35,041 nt of DNA from Deltaproteobacteria bacterium (GTDB lineage: Bacteria > Desulfobacterota > Desulfobaccia > Desulfobaccales > 0-14-0-80-60-11): positions 1 to 35,041 of the forward strand of contig VGSO01000002.1 of the NCBI GenBank assembly GCA_016874945.1. The letters run 5' to 3'. The notes beneath the pieces are model-generated. The model was not told the origin of the DNA. It did no database searches and worked only from the letters and a program-made list of their open reading frames with translations. Positions 15,938-24,232 of this stretch are shown piece after piece. The position numbers and the translations under genes are program-made. How positions within the stretch are numbered: the first letter of the stretch is position 1; each line of letters starts with the position of its first letter.

Positions 15938-18298
15938 ATGACTGAAGAAATCCGCCTCGGAATTTATATCTGTCATTGCGGCCTGAACATCGCGGGAGTC
16001 CTCGACCCCGAAGCCCTGGCGGCCCAGGGGCAAATCCTCCCTGGGGTGGCGGTCTGCCGCCACCATCTTTATACCTGCTCTGAAGCCGGGCAGCAGGAAA
16101 TTAAAAAGGATATCCAAGACTACAGTCTGAACCGGCTGCTGGTGGCGGCCTGCTCCCCCAAGCTCCATGAAGCCACTTTCCGCCGGCTGCTGGTGGAATC
16201 GGGCCTGAATCCCTATCTGCTGGAAATGGTCAACATCAGGGAGCAGTGCTCCTGGGTGCACTCCCAGGAGCCTCAGGCCGCTCAGGCCAAGGCGGTGGAA
16301 TTGATCAAAATGGGCCTGGCCAAGGTGAGGTCCGCCCAGCCCCTGCCGGAGCGCCGGGTGCCGGTGACGCGGCAGGCCCTGGTCATCGGCGGCGGCCCCG
16401 CGGGCTTGCGAGCCGCCCTGGATATTGCCGACGGTGGCTTTCCGGTGGTCCTGGTGGAGCGCCAGCCCATCCTGGGCGGCATGGCCAACAAGCTGCACCG
16501 CACCTTTCCCCAGGGGGAAACCGCCCTGAGTCTGATTAACCCCTTGATGGCGGCGGTGATGCTCCATCCCGGCATCCGGGTCTTAACTGCCGCCGAGGTA
16601 ATGGAAGTGACCGGCCATCTGGGGAATTTTCAAGTCACCGTGCGCCGGGCCCCGGAAATGGTGAAAGCTGACTGCGACCTGTGCGGCCAATGCGCCCAGG
16701 TCTGTCCGGTGGCCGCGCCCGCGGAGATGGAGGAGGGTTTAAATCTGCGCCAGGCCATTTATCTGCCCTCCCCCCGGGCCTTTCCGGCCCGGTACGTGGT
16801 GGACCTGGAGCACTGCGACGGCTGCGGCCTGTGCGCCCAGGCCTGTCCCCCGCAGGCCATAGATTTGGCCGCGGGGGAAACCCGGGAGACCTTTACCGTG
16901 GGGGCCATGGTGGTGGCCACGGGCTTTCTTCCCTTCCAACTCCGGGGCAGCCGCTACGAATCCTGGGCGGCCCGGGAAAACGTGATCACCACCGTGGCCC
17001 TGGAGAGGCTGCTGGATCCTTATGGACCAACCGGCGGGAAGTTGCTGCTCTCCGGCGCCGAATTTGCCCCGCAAGACCTGGCTTTTATCCTGTGCGTGGG
17101 TTCCCGGGAGGAAGACGGGAACCGCTACTGCTCCCGGGTCTGCTGCCCCACCGCCCTGAAGCAGGCCCTGGAACTCAAAACCCGGTTCCCCGGAGCGCGC
17201 CTGCGCCTTTATTACCGTGATATTCGCACCACCAAAAAGGACTGGGAAGACCTGTATACCCGGGCCCGGGAAGCAGGCATAAACTTTGTCCGGGGAGAGG
17301 TCACCAGCATCCGCGGCGTTCCGGACGGCGGGGTAGTCCTTCACGCCCAAAACGAACTTTTCGGGGTCGAAACCGAAGACCGGGTTGATCTGGTGGTGCT
17401 GGCCGTGGGCATGACACTGGGAAATGGACACCCTTTGAAGGAAGTATTGAAACTGCCGGTGGGCCATGACGGCTTTTTCCTGGAAGCCCACCCCAAGCTT
17501 CGGCCCCTGGAGACGGTGCTGGATGGCGTCGGTCTGGCCGGCGCCTGCCAGGGGCCCAAGGATCTGGCTGAAACTTTGGCCCAGGCCAGCGGCGCGGCTG
17601 CCAAGGTCCTGGGACTGTTTGCCCATGAGGTCTTAACCCTGGACAGCATCATCTGCACCGTGGACCAGGAAAAATGCGTCGGCTGCGGCGCCTGTTTCCA
17701 GGAATGCTGCTTCCAGGCGGTGCAAATGGTGGGCGAGGGCAAGGAACAGAAGGCCCGGATCATTGAAGCGGCCTGCAAAGGCTGCGGGGTGTGCGCCGGC
17801 GCCTGTCCCAACGGGGCGGTCATTGCCCGGGGGTTCACCGATGAAATGATTATCGACCAGATCGACGCGGCCCTGGCGGAAGAGCCGGAAAAGAAGGTCC
17901 TGGCCTTCTGCTGCCACTGGTGCTCATATGCCGGGGCGGATTTTGCCGGGGTCTCCCGGCTCCAGTACTCCCCGGCGACCCGGATCATCCGCACCATGTG
18001 CACCGGCCGCCTCCACCCCAAGTTCATTCTCCACGCCTTCCAGCGCGGCGCCGGCCAGGTGCTGGTGTCCGGCTGCCATCCGCCGGGAGATTGCCATTAC
18101 ATGGCCGGCAATCTCCGGGCCCAGGCCCGCATCGACAAGCTGAGGCCGCGGCTGGCGACAAAAGGCATTGACCCGGCCCGCCTGCGCCTGGAGTGGATCT
18201 CAGCCGCCGAGGGCCGGGTTTTTCAACGGGTGGTGCAGGAAATGGCCGGACAATTGACCAGGGAGAAAAAAGGAAAAATAGAAAAATCAATAGAGTAA
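15938..18298 (+). CDS. HdrA-MvhD fusion flavoprotein (QmoB-like)
   Basis: 786 residues. An N-terminal HdrA domain carries ICHCGLNIAG (C12, C14) and the conserved CSPKLHE (72-78). The FAD motif ALVIGGGPAGLRAALDIA is near residue 147. An inserted ferredoxin pair has Cys at 246-256 and 293-303. FILCVGSREE and CSRVCC follow, then two C-terminal [4Fe-4S] motifs at C580 and C613. The MvhD/FlpD domain (about 653-775) has [2Fe-2S] Cys in CCHWC, MCTGR and GCHPPGDC. This layout matches QmoB of sulfate reducers and HdrA-MvhD fusions. MvhD passes electrons between a hydrogenase or formate dehydrogenase and HdrA. No such enzyme is encoded nearby. The basic tail after residue 772 is extra. No ribosome site is obvious. 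Confidence 0.9.
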   Translation: MTEEIRLGIYICHCGLNIAGVLDPEALAAQGQILPGVAVCRHHLYTCSEAGQQEIKKDIQDYSLNRLLVAACSPKLHEATFRRLLVESGLNPYLLEMVNIREQCSWVHSQEPQAAQAKAVELIKMGLAKVRSAQPLPERRVPVTRQALVIGGGPAGLRAALDIADGGFPVVLVERQPILGGMANKLHRTFPQGETALSLINPLMAAVMLHPGIRVLTAAEVMEVTGHLGNFQVTVRRAPEMVKADCDLCGQCAQVCPVAAPAEMEEGLNLRQAIYLPSPRAFPARYVVDLEHCDGCGLCAQACPPQAIDLAAGETRETFTVGAMVVATGFLPFQLRGSRYESWAARENVITTVALERLLDPYGPTGGKLLLSGAEFAPQDLAFILCVGSREEDGNRYCSRVCCPTALKQALELKTRFPGARLRLYYRDIRTTKKDWEDLYTRAREAGINFVRGEVTSIRGVPDGGVVLHAQNELFGVETEDRVDLVVLAVGMTLGNGHPLKEVLKLPVGHDGFFLEAHPKLRPLETVLDGVGLAGACQGPKDLAETLAQASGAAAKVLGLFAHEVLTLDSIICTVDQEKCVGCGACFQECCFQAVQMVGEGKEQKARIIEAACKGCGVCAGACPNGAVIARGFTDEMIIDQIDAALAEEPEKKVLAFCCHWCSYAGADFAGVSRLQYSPATRIIRTMCTGRLHPKFILHAFQRGAGQVLVSGCHPPGDCHYMAGNLRAQARIDKLRPRLATKGIDPARLRLEWISAAEGRVFQRVVQEMAGQLTREKKGKIEKSIE

Positions 18299-18364
18299 TT
18301 CATGGGCCTTCGCCCAGCCATAAATTCATCAAGGCGTGGAAGCAAGAGCTTCGGCCAAAATTGG

Positions 18365-18390
18365 CGTTCCCCAGCGGGAGCTGGGGAACG
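18365..18390. repeat. palindrome, CGTTCCC/GGGAACG family
   Basis: A perfect hairpin with arms CGTTCCCCAGC and GCTGGGGAACG. It is nearly identical to 31951-31976 and related to the triple palindrome at 11177-11261. It lies in the 203-base gap between the HdrA-MvhD and third HdrA genes, which has no gene. Without a T-run it is unlikely to be a terminator. Confidence 0.8.
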
Positions 18391-18462
18391 AGGAGGGGCG
18401 CAAGGGCAAGGGCGCACCCGGGAGTCGGCTACCATAGAAAGTGAGAGGCTTTTCGAAATTAA

Positions 18463-18486
18463 CTCGAAACTTGAAACTCGAAACTT
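18463..18486. repeat. heptanucleotide tandem repeat (CTCGAAA)
   Basis: Units CTCGAAA, CTTGAAA, CTCGAAA and a partial CTT, ending 15 bases before the start codon of the third HdrA gene. Placement upstream of a start matches the arrays at 15012 and 15913. Confidence 0.65.
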
Positions 18487-18501
18487 ATCGAGATAGAACT
18501 T

Positions 18502-20109
18502 ATGAAATTGTTGATTTGCGCCTGCCCGGAGATTCGCTTCGATCTGCCAGAGGTGGTCCGGCAGTTGGCGGACGCGGGGTGGCAGGCTCACTTAAGCCCT
18601 CCCATTTGCACGCCCGGGGGGATAAAACAGGCTGCCGCCCTGTCGAAGGAAGGGGGCGGATGGCTACTGGCGGCCTGTAGTTCCGCGCACCATGCCGGCC
18701 TGTTTAGGCGTCTCTGGAAAGACCCGAGAGTCATCGACTTGCTGGGATGCACCGGGACGGAGGAGGCGGTGGGAGCCATTCTGTTGGGCCTGGAAGCTCC
18801 TCCGGGGCCCCCAAGAGAACCCCGGCCTTTGCACCAGTCAGTGCTGATCGTCGGGGGTGGCATCGGCGGCTGCCAGGCGGCCCTGGACCTGGCCCATGCC
18901 GGTTGCCGGGTTTACCTGGCTGACTCCTCCCTGAGCGTCGGCGGCGCCATGGCCCAGCTTGACAAGACTTTCCCCACCCTGGACTGCTCCATCTGCATTT
19001 TGGGGCCCAAGCTGGTGGAGGTGTCCACCCATGGCAACATCGAGCTGTTAACCTACGCCCGGATTGATAAGATTTCCGGCCAGGCCGGCAATTTCAGCGT
19101 GGACCTGACCCTGAAGCCCCGCTATGTGGATATGAGCAAGTGCGTCGGCTGCGGGACCTGCACCGAAGTCTGTCCGGTAATGGTCCCCAGCCGCTGGAAC
19201 CTGGGGCTCAAGCCCCGGAAGTGCATCCGCATCATCTTCGCCCAATCCGTTCCTTTGCGGGCCACCATCGAGAAGGAGTATTGCATTGACTGCCGGATGT
19301 GCGTAGATGTTTGCGATCGCCAGGCCATCAACCTGGAGGACGCCCCCCGTTTCCGGCAGTTGCAGGTGGGGGCCATAGTCCTGGCCACCGGCGCCCGGCC
19401 CCTTGACCCGTCCATTAAAAGCGAATACGGGTACGGCCGCCTCCCGGCGGTGATCACTAACCTGGAGTATGAACGGATTGTCTGCGCCACCGGGCCCACC
19501 CAGGGCGCGTTGATTACCTCTCACGGCCGCCCCGTTAAGAGCCTGGCTTTCATCCAGTGCGTGGGGTCCCGGGACCGCCGCTTTCTGCCTTATTGTTCGG
19601 GCTATTGCTGCACCGCCTCCATCAAAGAGGCCATGATCGCCCTGGAGCACCATCCCGATACCCGGGTGACCATTTTCTACAATGATATCCGCACCTCCGG
19701 CAAAGGCTTTGAAGAGCTGTTCCGGCGGGCCCAAAAGGCGGGGGTCCGCTTTATCAAAGGCCTGCCGGGGTTGATTCGGGAAGACCGGGCCGGCCGGGCC
19801 GTTGTCTGTTACGAAGACCTGATCAGCCGTGGGAGAAAGGAACTGGCGGTGGACCTGGCGGTGCTGGCGGTGGGACTCCAGGCCCCTTCAGAAGCCCTGC
19901 CATTCCAGGATTTTCCCCCGGAGAGGGATTCTTTCGGTTTCTACCGGCCCCGCCATCCCATCCTCCACTCCCTGGAATCCTCCACTCCGGGAATCTTTCT
20001 GGCCGGTACGAGCCAGGGGCCCAAGGACATTTCCGAAACCGTGTGCCAGGCCAGCGGCGCCGCGGCCCGGGTGATGAGCCTGTTCGCGACTCTAAGAGAA
20101 ACTCAATAG
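18502..20109 (+). CDS. HdrA/QmoA-like flavoprotein with decayed N-terminal domain
   Basis: 535 residues. The first ~105 residues look like a remnant of the HdrA N-terminal domain: the CHCG motif reads CACPE, while AACSSAHHAGLFRR aligns with the usual AACSPxxHE region. The core follows: FAD motif VLIVGGGIGGCQAALDLA (114-131), MAQLDKTFPTLDCS, ferredoxin motifs C214-C224 and C261-C271, AFIQCVGSRD, CSGYCC and the C-terminal GPKDISETVCQASGAA. Unlike unit 2 of the tandem HdrA it has no C-terminal ferredoxin pair, which is the QmoA architecture. It is the last gene of the cluster. QmoC and APS reductase are not in the window, so a Qmo role is not supported here. Confidence 0.88.
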   Translation: MKLLICACPEIRFDLPEVVRQLADAGWQAHLSPPICTPGGIKQAAALSKEGGGWLLAACSSAHHAGLFRRLWKDPRVIDLLGCTGTEEAVGAILLGLEAPPGPPREPRPLHQSVLIVGGGIGGCQAALDLAHAGCRVYLADSSLSVGGAMAQLDKTFPTLDCSICILGPKLVEVSTHGNIELLTYARIDKISGQAGNFSVDLTLKPRYVDMSKCVGCGTCTEVCPVMVPSRWNLGLKPRKCIRIIFAQSVPLRATIEKEYCIDCRMCVDVCDRQAINLEDAPRFRQLQVGAIVLATGARPLDPSIKSEYGYGRLPAVITNLEYERIVCATGPTQGALITSHGRPVKSLAFIQCVGSRDRRFLPYCSGYCCTASIKEAMIALEHHPDTRVTIFYNDIRTSGKGFEELFRRAQKAGVRFIKGLPGLIREDRAGRAVVCYEDLISRGRKELAVDLAVLAVGLQAPSEALPFQDFPPERDSFGFYRPRHPILHSLESSTPGIFLAGTSQGPKDISETVCQASGAAARVMSLFATLRETQ

Positions 20110-20200
20110 GTGTTGCCGGGGAAGACCAACCAGTGGATGGGCCAACCATGAGCATTGGTTGTCGAGTTAAGGCCTGATAAGAGTGGCATTCCCGGGGCGA

Positions 20201-21025
20201 TCAATCAAGCAACAATATGCTGGAGGTGGGGACCCCCGCTCCCGGCGCCCAACCCGCCACGCGAGCCATCATCCACCAGAAGGCCTCCCCCTTGAGGTAG
20301 CAGTTAAAACAATGGGAATGGGCGCAATCGCTGCAACCCGGACAGGTATGGGTACTGCACCAAGCGCTGCACCAGCCGCAGTCATCGCTGGTATCGGGAT
20401 AATATTGCCCCGCCGGGTCCCAGCTTTCGATGTCGGCAAAATCGAAAAGGACTTTCCCCTTTTTACGGCAAAAGTTCCGAATCTGGTTATTCCGTACATT
20501 GAGATTGCCGCTGACGCCGCTTCCGTCCGTATGGCCGGTCATATAGACAAAGGTTACATGGGGGTAGTCCTGCTCCAACTTGCTCATAGCATTGAGATAG
20601 GCGTTAATTCCTTGGGGGGTATTATTCGACACCCCGCCGCACCAAGACCACATCACCATGTTGATATTGTTGCCCGGCTCATTCAGGCGAGCCCGGGTGG
20701 TATCGCACCAGGCCAGGTCGCCGTTATGGCCCAGGTCGCCGTAGGTTTCTTCGATGTACAGGCTGCCGGGGCCGCTGTTGAAGCTGTGCAAAGCATCCCG
20801 GAGCATCTCCAGACCGGTCATGATCTGGCTGCCGTGGGAGGTGTGGCCGTAATAGAGGCGAAATTGGGATTTTGCCTGCTTAATGAACTGCTCGGGGATA
20901 AAGCCAAAAGCCGCGGCCGCCCGGTGATCGGCAATGACGGCGTCCCGGGCCAGGGCCGGCCAGGGCCCTGGAATCGATAAAACCAACAATAACAACGTGG
21001 CGCCCGACCATTTTTTCCCGTTCAT
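20201..21025 (-). CDS. secreted Cys-rich protein of unknown function
   Basis: 274 residues from an ATG preceded by AAGGGAGG. An in-frame ATG 15 bases upstream lacks a site. A signal peptide (MNGKKWSGATLLLLVLS...PALA) should be cleaved before RDAV. Recognisable blocks are YYGHTSHGSQIMTG (near residue 60), FVYMTGHTDGSG (near 160) and FDFADIESWDP (near 195), suggestive of a hydrolase-like fold. About 50 residues before the C-terminus it has a dense Cys region (CGWCSAWCSTHTC, CSDC, HCFNC) that could be disulfide-bonded or bind metal. I recognise it only as a type of uncharacterised bacterial secreted protein. It converges on the Hdr cluster, with a weak hairpin (20143-20161) between. Confidence 0.75.
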   Translation of the reverse strand: MNGKKWSGATLLLLVLSIPGPWPALARDAVIADHRAAAAFGFIPEQFIKQAKSQFRLYYGHTSHGSQIMTGLEMLRDALHSFNSGPGSLYIEETYGDLGHNGDLAWCDTTRARLNEPGNNINMVMWSWCGGVSNNTPQGINAYLNAMSKLEQDYPHVTFVYMTGHTDGSGVSGNLNVRNNQIRNFCRKKGKVLFDFADIESWDPAGQYYPDTSDDCGWCSAWCSTHTCPGCSDCAHSHCFNCYLKGEAFWWMMARVAGWAPGAGVPTSSILLLD

Positions 21026-21113
21026 AGGCCCTCCCTTCATCTCGGCGGATAGAAGCCTGATCTCCCGGGTAATTCCCAGGAGCTCTTAAGCAACGGCATC
21101 TTTGAAATGAAAT

Positions 21114-21230
21114 TTACCCACCTAAAATAATAGCATTTTTTAATAAATTTATATCGATAAAATGTCCGGTCAGATAGAGCCCCATTCCGTATGCCCATAT
21201 CACCGCCAACCCCAGGACTACCTGCGGCAA
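21114..21230 (-). CDS. possible 38-residue membrane peptide
   Basis: A small frame starting at TTG (21230), with a perfect GGAGG six bases upstream (21237-21241 on the complement), and ending at TAA. The predicted peptide starts MPQVVLGLAVIWAYGMGLY, a single hydrophobic helix, followed by LTGHFIDINLLKNAII. It lies 88 bases upstream of the secreted protein gene on the same strand. The composition looks protein-like, but the TTG start and small size leave doubt. It could also be the remnant C-terminus of a larger lost gene. Confidence 0.35.
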   Translation of the reverse strand: MPQVVLGLAVIWAYGMGLYLTGHFIDINLLKNAIILGG

Positions 21231-21477
21231 CCCCGGCCTCCGGCCCCGGGAGCAGTTCTGCCGGTAACAAATGATTCACCGCGGAGACGCCGAGAGCAGA
21301 GATAAACATGTCCAATTTATTTATGAAATTAGGGCTATTTAAATAAGGGGTTGAGGGAAGATGCAAATCGCCTCCTAAATTTCCAGTATTATTCTTTGAA
21401 TTAATTGGGTTCAGGGTGTCCCGGTGGTAAAATCCTTTGGAGGTTGACCACATCCTTAACGGCCCAAGGAGGCTGAG
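21231..21477. other. intergenic region before the acyl-CoA synthetase
   Basis: No other gene is visible. It contains a degenerate 8-base repeat (about 21276-21297: CGCGGAGA, CGCCGAGA, GCAGAG) and an AT-rich stretch (21310-21410) that probably holds the promoter. It ends with a strong ribosome site, AAGGAGG, ahead of the ATG at 21478. Confidence 0.4.
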
Positions 21478-24162
21478 ATGATAAAACCGCTCCTGGACTG
21501 CTTCTTCAAGCCTGAGTCGGTGGCGGTGATGGGCGCCAGCCGGACGGTGGGGACCGTGGGCTGGTTCCTGGTGGACCACCTCAAAGAGGGCGGTTTCCCG
21601 GGCGCCATTTACCCCATTAATCCCAAGTACCCCGAAATCCAGGATTTGAAAGCTTACCCGGACATCAGGGCGGTGGGGGCTCCCATCGACTTGGCGGTCA
21701 TTGCCATTCCCATCCGGGATGCGCCCCTGGCCATGAAGGAGTGCGGGGAAGCCGGGGTAAGGGGCGCCATCATTGTCTCCGTGGGCGGCCAGGAAGCGGG
21801 TCCGGTGGGCCGGGACATCGAAGCGGCCATCAAAAAAGCGGCTATTCAGGCCGGGGTCCGCTATATCGGGCCCAATTCCATGGGGGTGCTGTCGCCTTAT
21901 TTCACTCTCCGGGCGACCCTGGCCCATAGCGCCGTTACACCCGGCAGCCTGGCCTTCATCTCCCAGAGCGGCGCCCTGTCGTATTCCATTTTGAGCTGGG
22001 CCGCGCAAAAAAATATCGGCTTCAGCCACTTCATCAGCGTGGGCTCCATGGCCGACGTGGATTTCGGCGACCTCATCGATTATTTGGGCAATGACGAAAA
22101 GGCCCGCAGCATTGTCATTTACATGGAGACCCTGACCCAGCACCGCAAATTTATGAGCGCCGCCCGCTCCGTGGCCCGGGTCAAACCCATAATAGTGATC
22201 AAATCCGGCCGGGGGTCAGCCGGGGCCCGGGCCGCAACCTCCCATACGGGGGCCATCGCAGGGGAGGACGCGGCGTTTGATGCGGCTTTCCGACGGGCCG
22301 GCATCATCCGGGTGGACACCATCGGCCAGCTCTTCGACTGCGCCGAGGCCCTGGGCAAAGTCAAACCACCCGCCGGCGGCGCCCTGGCCATCATCACCAA
22401 CGCCGGGGGCGCCGGGGTGATGGCGGCGGATGCCATGGGCCGTTGGCAGATGGAGCCGACCTCCCCGGGACCAGAGACCCTTGGGAAGCTGGACGAATTT
22501 CTGCCTCCCCATTGGAGCCGCGGCAACCCCATTGATATCCTGGGCGCCGCCACCCCAGCGACTTATCTCCAGGCGGTCCATCTAGCCCTGAAGGCCCCGG
22601 AGTTCCACGGCCTGATCATTATCCTCACTCCCCAGGCCCTTACCGATCCCACGGCTGTGGCCCGAATCATCGTCCCGGAAATCAAAGGCCGGGCTAAACC
22701 GGTGTTTGCCGTCTGGATGGGCGGGGAGGAAGTGGCGCCGGGCATCAAAATCCTCAATGACGCGGGCATTCCCACTTTTGAAACCCCGGAGCAGGCGGTG
22801 GATACTTTCATGGAAATGTATTTCTATTCCCGGCACCTGGAATTGCTCCAGGAAACCCCATCCCGCATGACCCGGGAACTCAATGTGGATACCACCAAAG
22901 GCCGGGCGTTCCTGGAACAATGTCTGGCCCGGAAACAAGGGGTCCTCACGGAGCTGGAGTCCAAAGCCATCCTGTCGGCTTACGGCATCCCGGTTAACCC
23001 CACGGTGGCCGCGTCCTCCGCTCCGGAAGCAGCCCGGGCCGCCAAAGACCTGGGCTTCCCGGTGGTTCTCAAGGTCAATTCCCCCGGCATCACCCATAAG
23101 TCCGAAGTGGGAGGAGTGCGCTTTTTTCTCCGAAACGAGCAAGAGGTAAAAGCCGCCTATAATCAAATAATGGAAGAAGTCCGGGCCCGTCATCCCCAGG
23201 CGGGCATTCTGGGGACGACCGTCCAGACCCAGGAGCCGGAGGCGGACTGCGACTTGATTCTGGGCAGCAAACGGGACCCGGACTTCGGCCCCCTCATCCT
23301 GTTTGGCCAGGGTGGGGTTTTTGCCGAAGTGCTGGAGGACTGGGCCGTGGACCTGCCCCCCCTGAACCTGCTGCTGGCCCGCCGCCTCATTCAAAAGACC
23401 CGGATATTCCGGGTGCTCCAGGGATACCGGAATATTGCCCCGGCCAACCTGGATCATCTGGCGGAAATCCTGGTGCGCGTCTCCCAGTTGGTCACCGACT
23501 TTCCGGAGATCGTGGAACTGGACATCAATCCCCTGATGCTCACCGGCGGCCGGCTGGTGGCGGTGGACGCCCGCATGGTGGTGGAGCCCAGCGCTGTGCC
23601 GGCGCCCCGCCACCTCATCATCAGCCCTTATCCTAACCAATACGAGAGTTACTGGATGCTCCGGGACGGCACCCCCATTATCCTGCGGCCCGTGAAACCG
23701 GAAGACGAACCCCTGGTGGAAAAGCTGCTCCAGAGCTGTTCCGAAGAAACCATCTATTTTCGCTATTTTCGCCTGATTAAAAAATGGACCCACGACATGC
23801 TCATCCGCTTCACCCAGAATGATTACGACCGGGAGATCGGTCTCATGGCCATCGGCCAGCCGCCGGGGCCGGAAGTGATGATGGGGGTGGGTCGCCTGGT
23901 AATGGACGCGGACCGGGACAGCGCGGAATTCGCGGTGATCGTGGCCGACCCCTGGCAGGGCAAGGGCCTGGGTCCCAAGCTCCTGGAGCGGGTCATGGAA
24001 ATCGCCCGGGAAAACGAGGTCAGACTCCTCTACGGAGACGTTCTGGCCCAGAACCAACCCATGCTGGATATGGTCCGGCGGCTGGGCTTCAGCCTGAAAA
24101 AAGACGCGGAAGGCCAGGTCGTCCGGGCGGAGATGGATCTATGGGCCGGGCGCAGGGGATAG
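21478..24162 (+). CDS. ADP-forming acyl-CoA synthetase fused to GNAT acetyltransferase
   Basis: 894 residues. The alpha part (about 1-460) has a CoA-binding Rossmann domain (SVAVMGASRTVGTVG near 15) and two succinyl-CoA-ligase-like domains with ISQSGALSYSIL and the phosphorylatable His256 in TSHTGAIAGEDAA. The beta part (about 470-700) is ATP-grasp (LGFPVVLKVNSP, HKSEVGGV, ELDINPLML). The C-terminal GNAT domain (about 720-890) has the acetyl-CoA loop QGKGLG. The layout is that of PatZ/Pat-type lysine acetyltransferases. In the pure acetyltransferases, as I recall, the synthetase part has lost its catalytic His; here it is kept. It may therefore make acyl-CoA (or ATP from acetyl-CoA) and also acetylate proteins. 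Strong AAGGAGG site. Confidence 0.9.
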   Translation: MIKPLLDCFFKPESVAVMGASRTVGTVGWFLVDHLKEGGFPGAIYPINPKYPEIQDLKAYPDIRAVGAPIDLAVIAIPIRDAPLAMKECGEAGVRGAIIVSVGGQEAGPVGRDIEAAIKKAAIQAGVRYIGPNSMGVLSPYFTLRATLAHSAVTPGSLAFISQSGALSYSILSWAAQKNIGFSHFISVGSMADVDFGDLIDYLGNDEKARSIVIYMETLTQHRKFMSAARSVARVKPIIVIKSGRGSAGARAATSHTGAIAGEDAAFDAAFRRAGIIRVDTIGQLFDCAEALGKVKPPAGGALAIITNAGGAGVMAADAMGRWQMEPTSPGPETLGKLDEFLPPHWSRGNPIDILGAATPATYLQAVHLALKAPEFHGLIIILTPQALTDPTAVARIIVPEIKGRAKPVFAVWMGGEEVAPGIKILNDAGIPTFETPEQAVDTFMEMYFYSRHLELLQETPSRMTRELNVDTTKGRAFLEQCLARKQGVLTELESKAILSAYGIPVNPTVAASSAPEAARAAKDLGFPVVLKVNSPGITHKSEVGGVRFFLRNEQEVKAAYNQIMEEVRARHPQAGILGTTVQTQEPEADCDLILGSKRDPDFGPLILFGQGGVFAEVLEDWAVDLPPLNLLLARRLIQKTRIFRVLQGYRNIAPANLDHLAEILVRVSQLVTDFPEIVELDINPLMLTGGRLVAVDARMVVEPSAVPAPRHLIISPYPNQYESYWMLRDGTPIILRPVKPEDEPLVEKLLQSCSEETIYFRYFRLIKKWTHDMLIRFTQNDYDREIGLMAIGQPPGPEVMMGVGRLVMDADRDSAEFAVIVADPWQGKGLGPKLLERVMEIARENEVRLLYGDVLAQNQPMLDMVRRLGFSLKKDAEGQVVRAEMDLWAGRRG

Positions 24163-24185
24163 GTGTCAGGTGTCAGGTGTCAGGT
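24161..24185. repeat. heptanucleotide tandem repeat (AGGTGTC) overlapping a stop codon
   Basis: Three perfect AGGTGTC units plus AGGT. The first two bases of the array supply the last two bases of the TAG stop codon of the acyl-CoA synthetase gene. Confidence 0.8.
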
Positions 24186-24221
24186 TTAGGGAAAGATCAA
24201 GCATCGATTCCCTGAAACCTG
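24180..24221. terminator. possible hairpin terminator between convergent genes
   Basis: CAGGTTTAGGG (24181-24191) can pair with CCCTGAAACCTG (24210-24221), giving a stem of about ten pairs with one mismatch between the convergent acyl-CoA synthetase and sodC genes. No long T-run follows on either strand, so termination would be weak or assisted. The arms are built from the two flanking heptamer arrays. Confidence 0.35.
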
Positions 24222-24231
24222 AAACCTGAAA
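24211..24231. repeat. heptanucleotide tandem repeat (CCTGAAA)
   Basis: Three perfect CCTGAAA units followed by CCTA, ending at the 3' end of sodC. The unit is close to the inverse of the AGGTGTC/AGGTTTA array 25 bases away, so the pair can form a stem. Confidence 0.8.
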
Positions 24232-24232
24232 C

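Noticed and set aside
15938..20109. Qmo complex of sulfate reducers
   Set aside because: QmoB- and QmoA-like proteins are present, but QmoC and APS reductase genes are absent and the neighbours are Fwd-like. Only the architecture is shared.
20183..20980. 265-codon open frame on the + strand
   Set aside because: Antisense to the secreted protein gene, which has a signal peptide, conserved blocks and a ribosome site. The + frame shows no such features.
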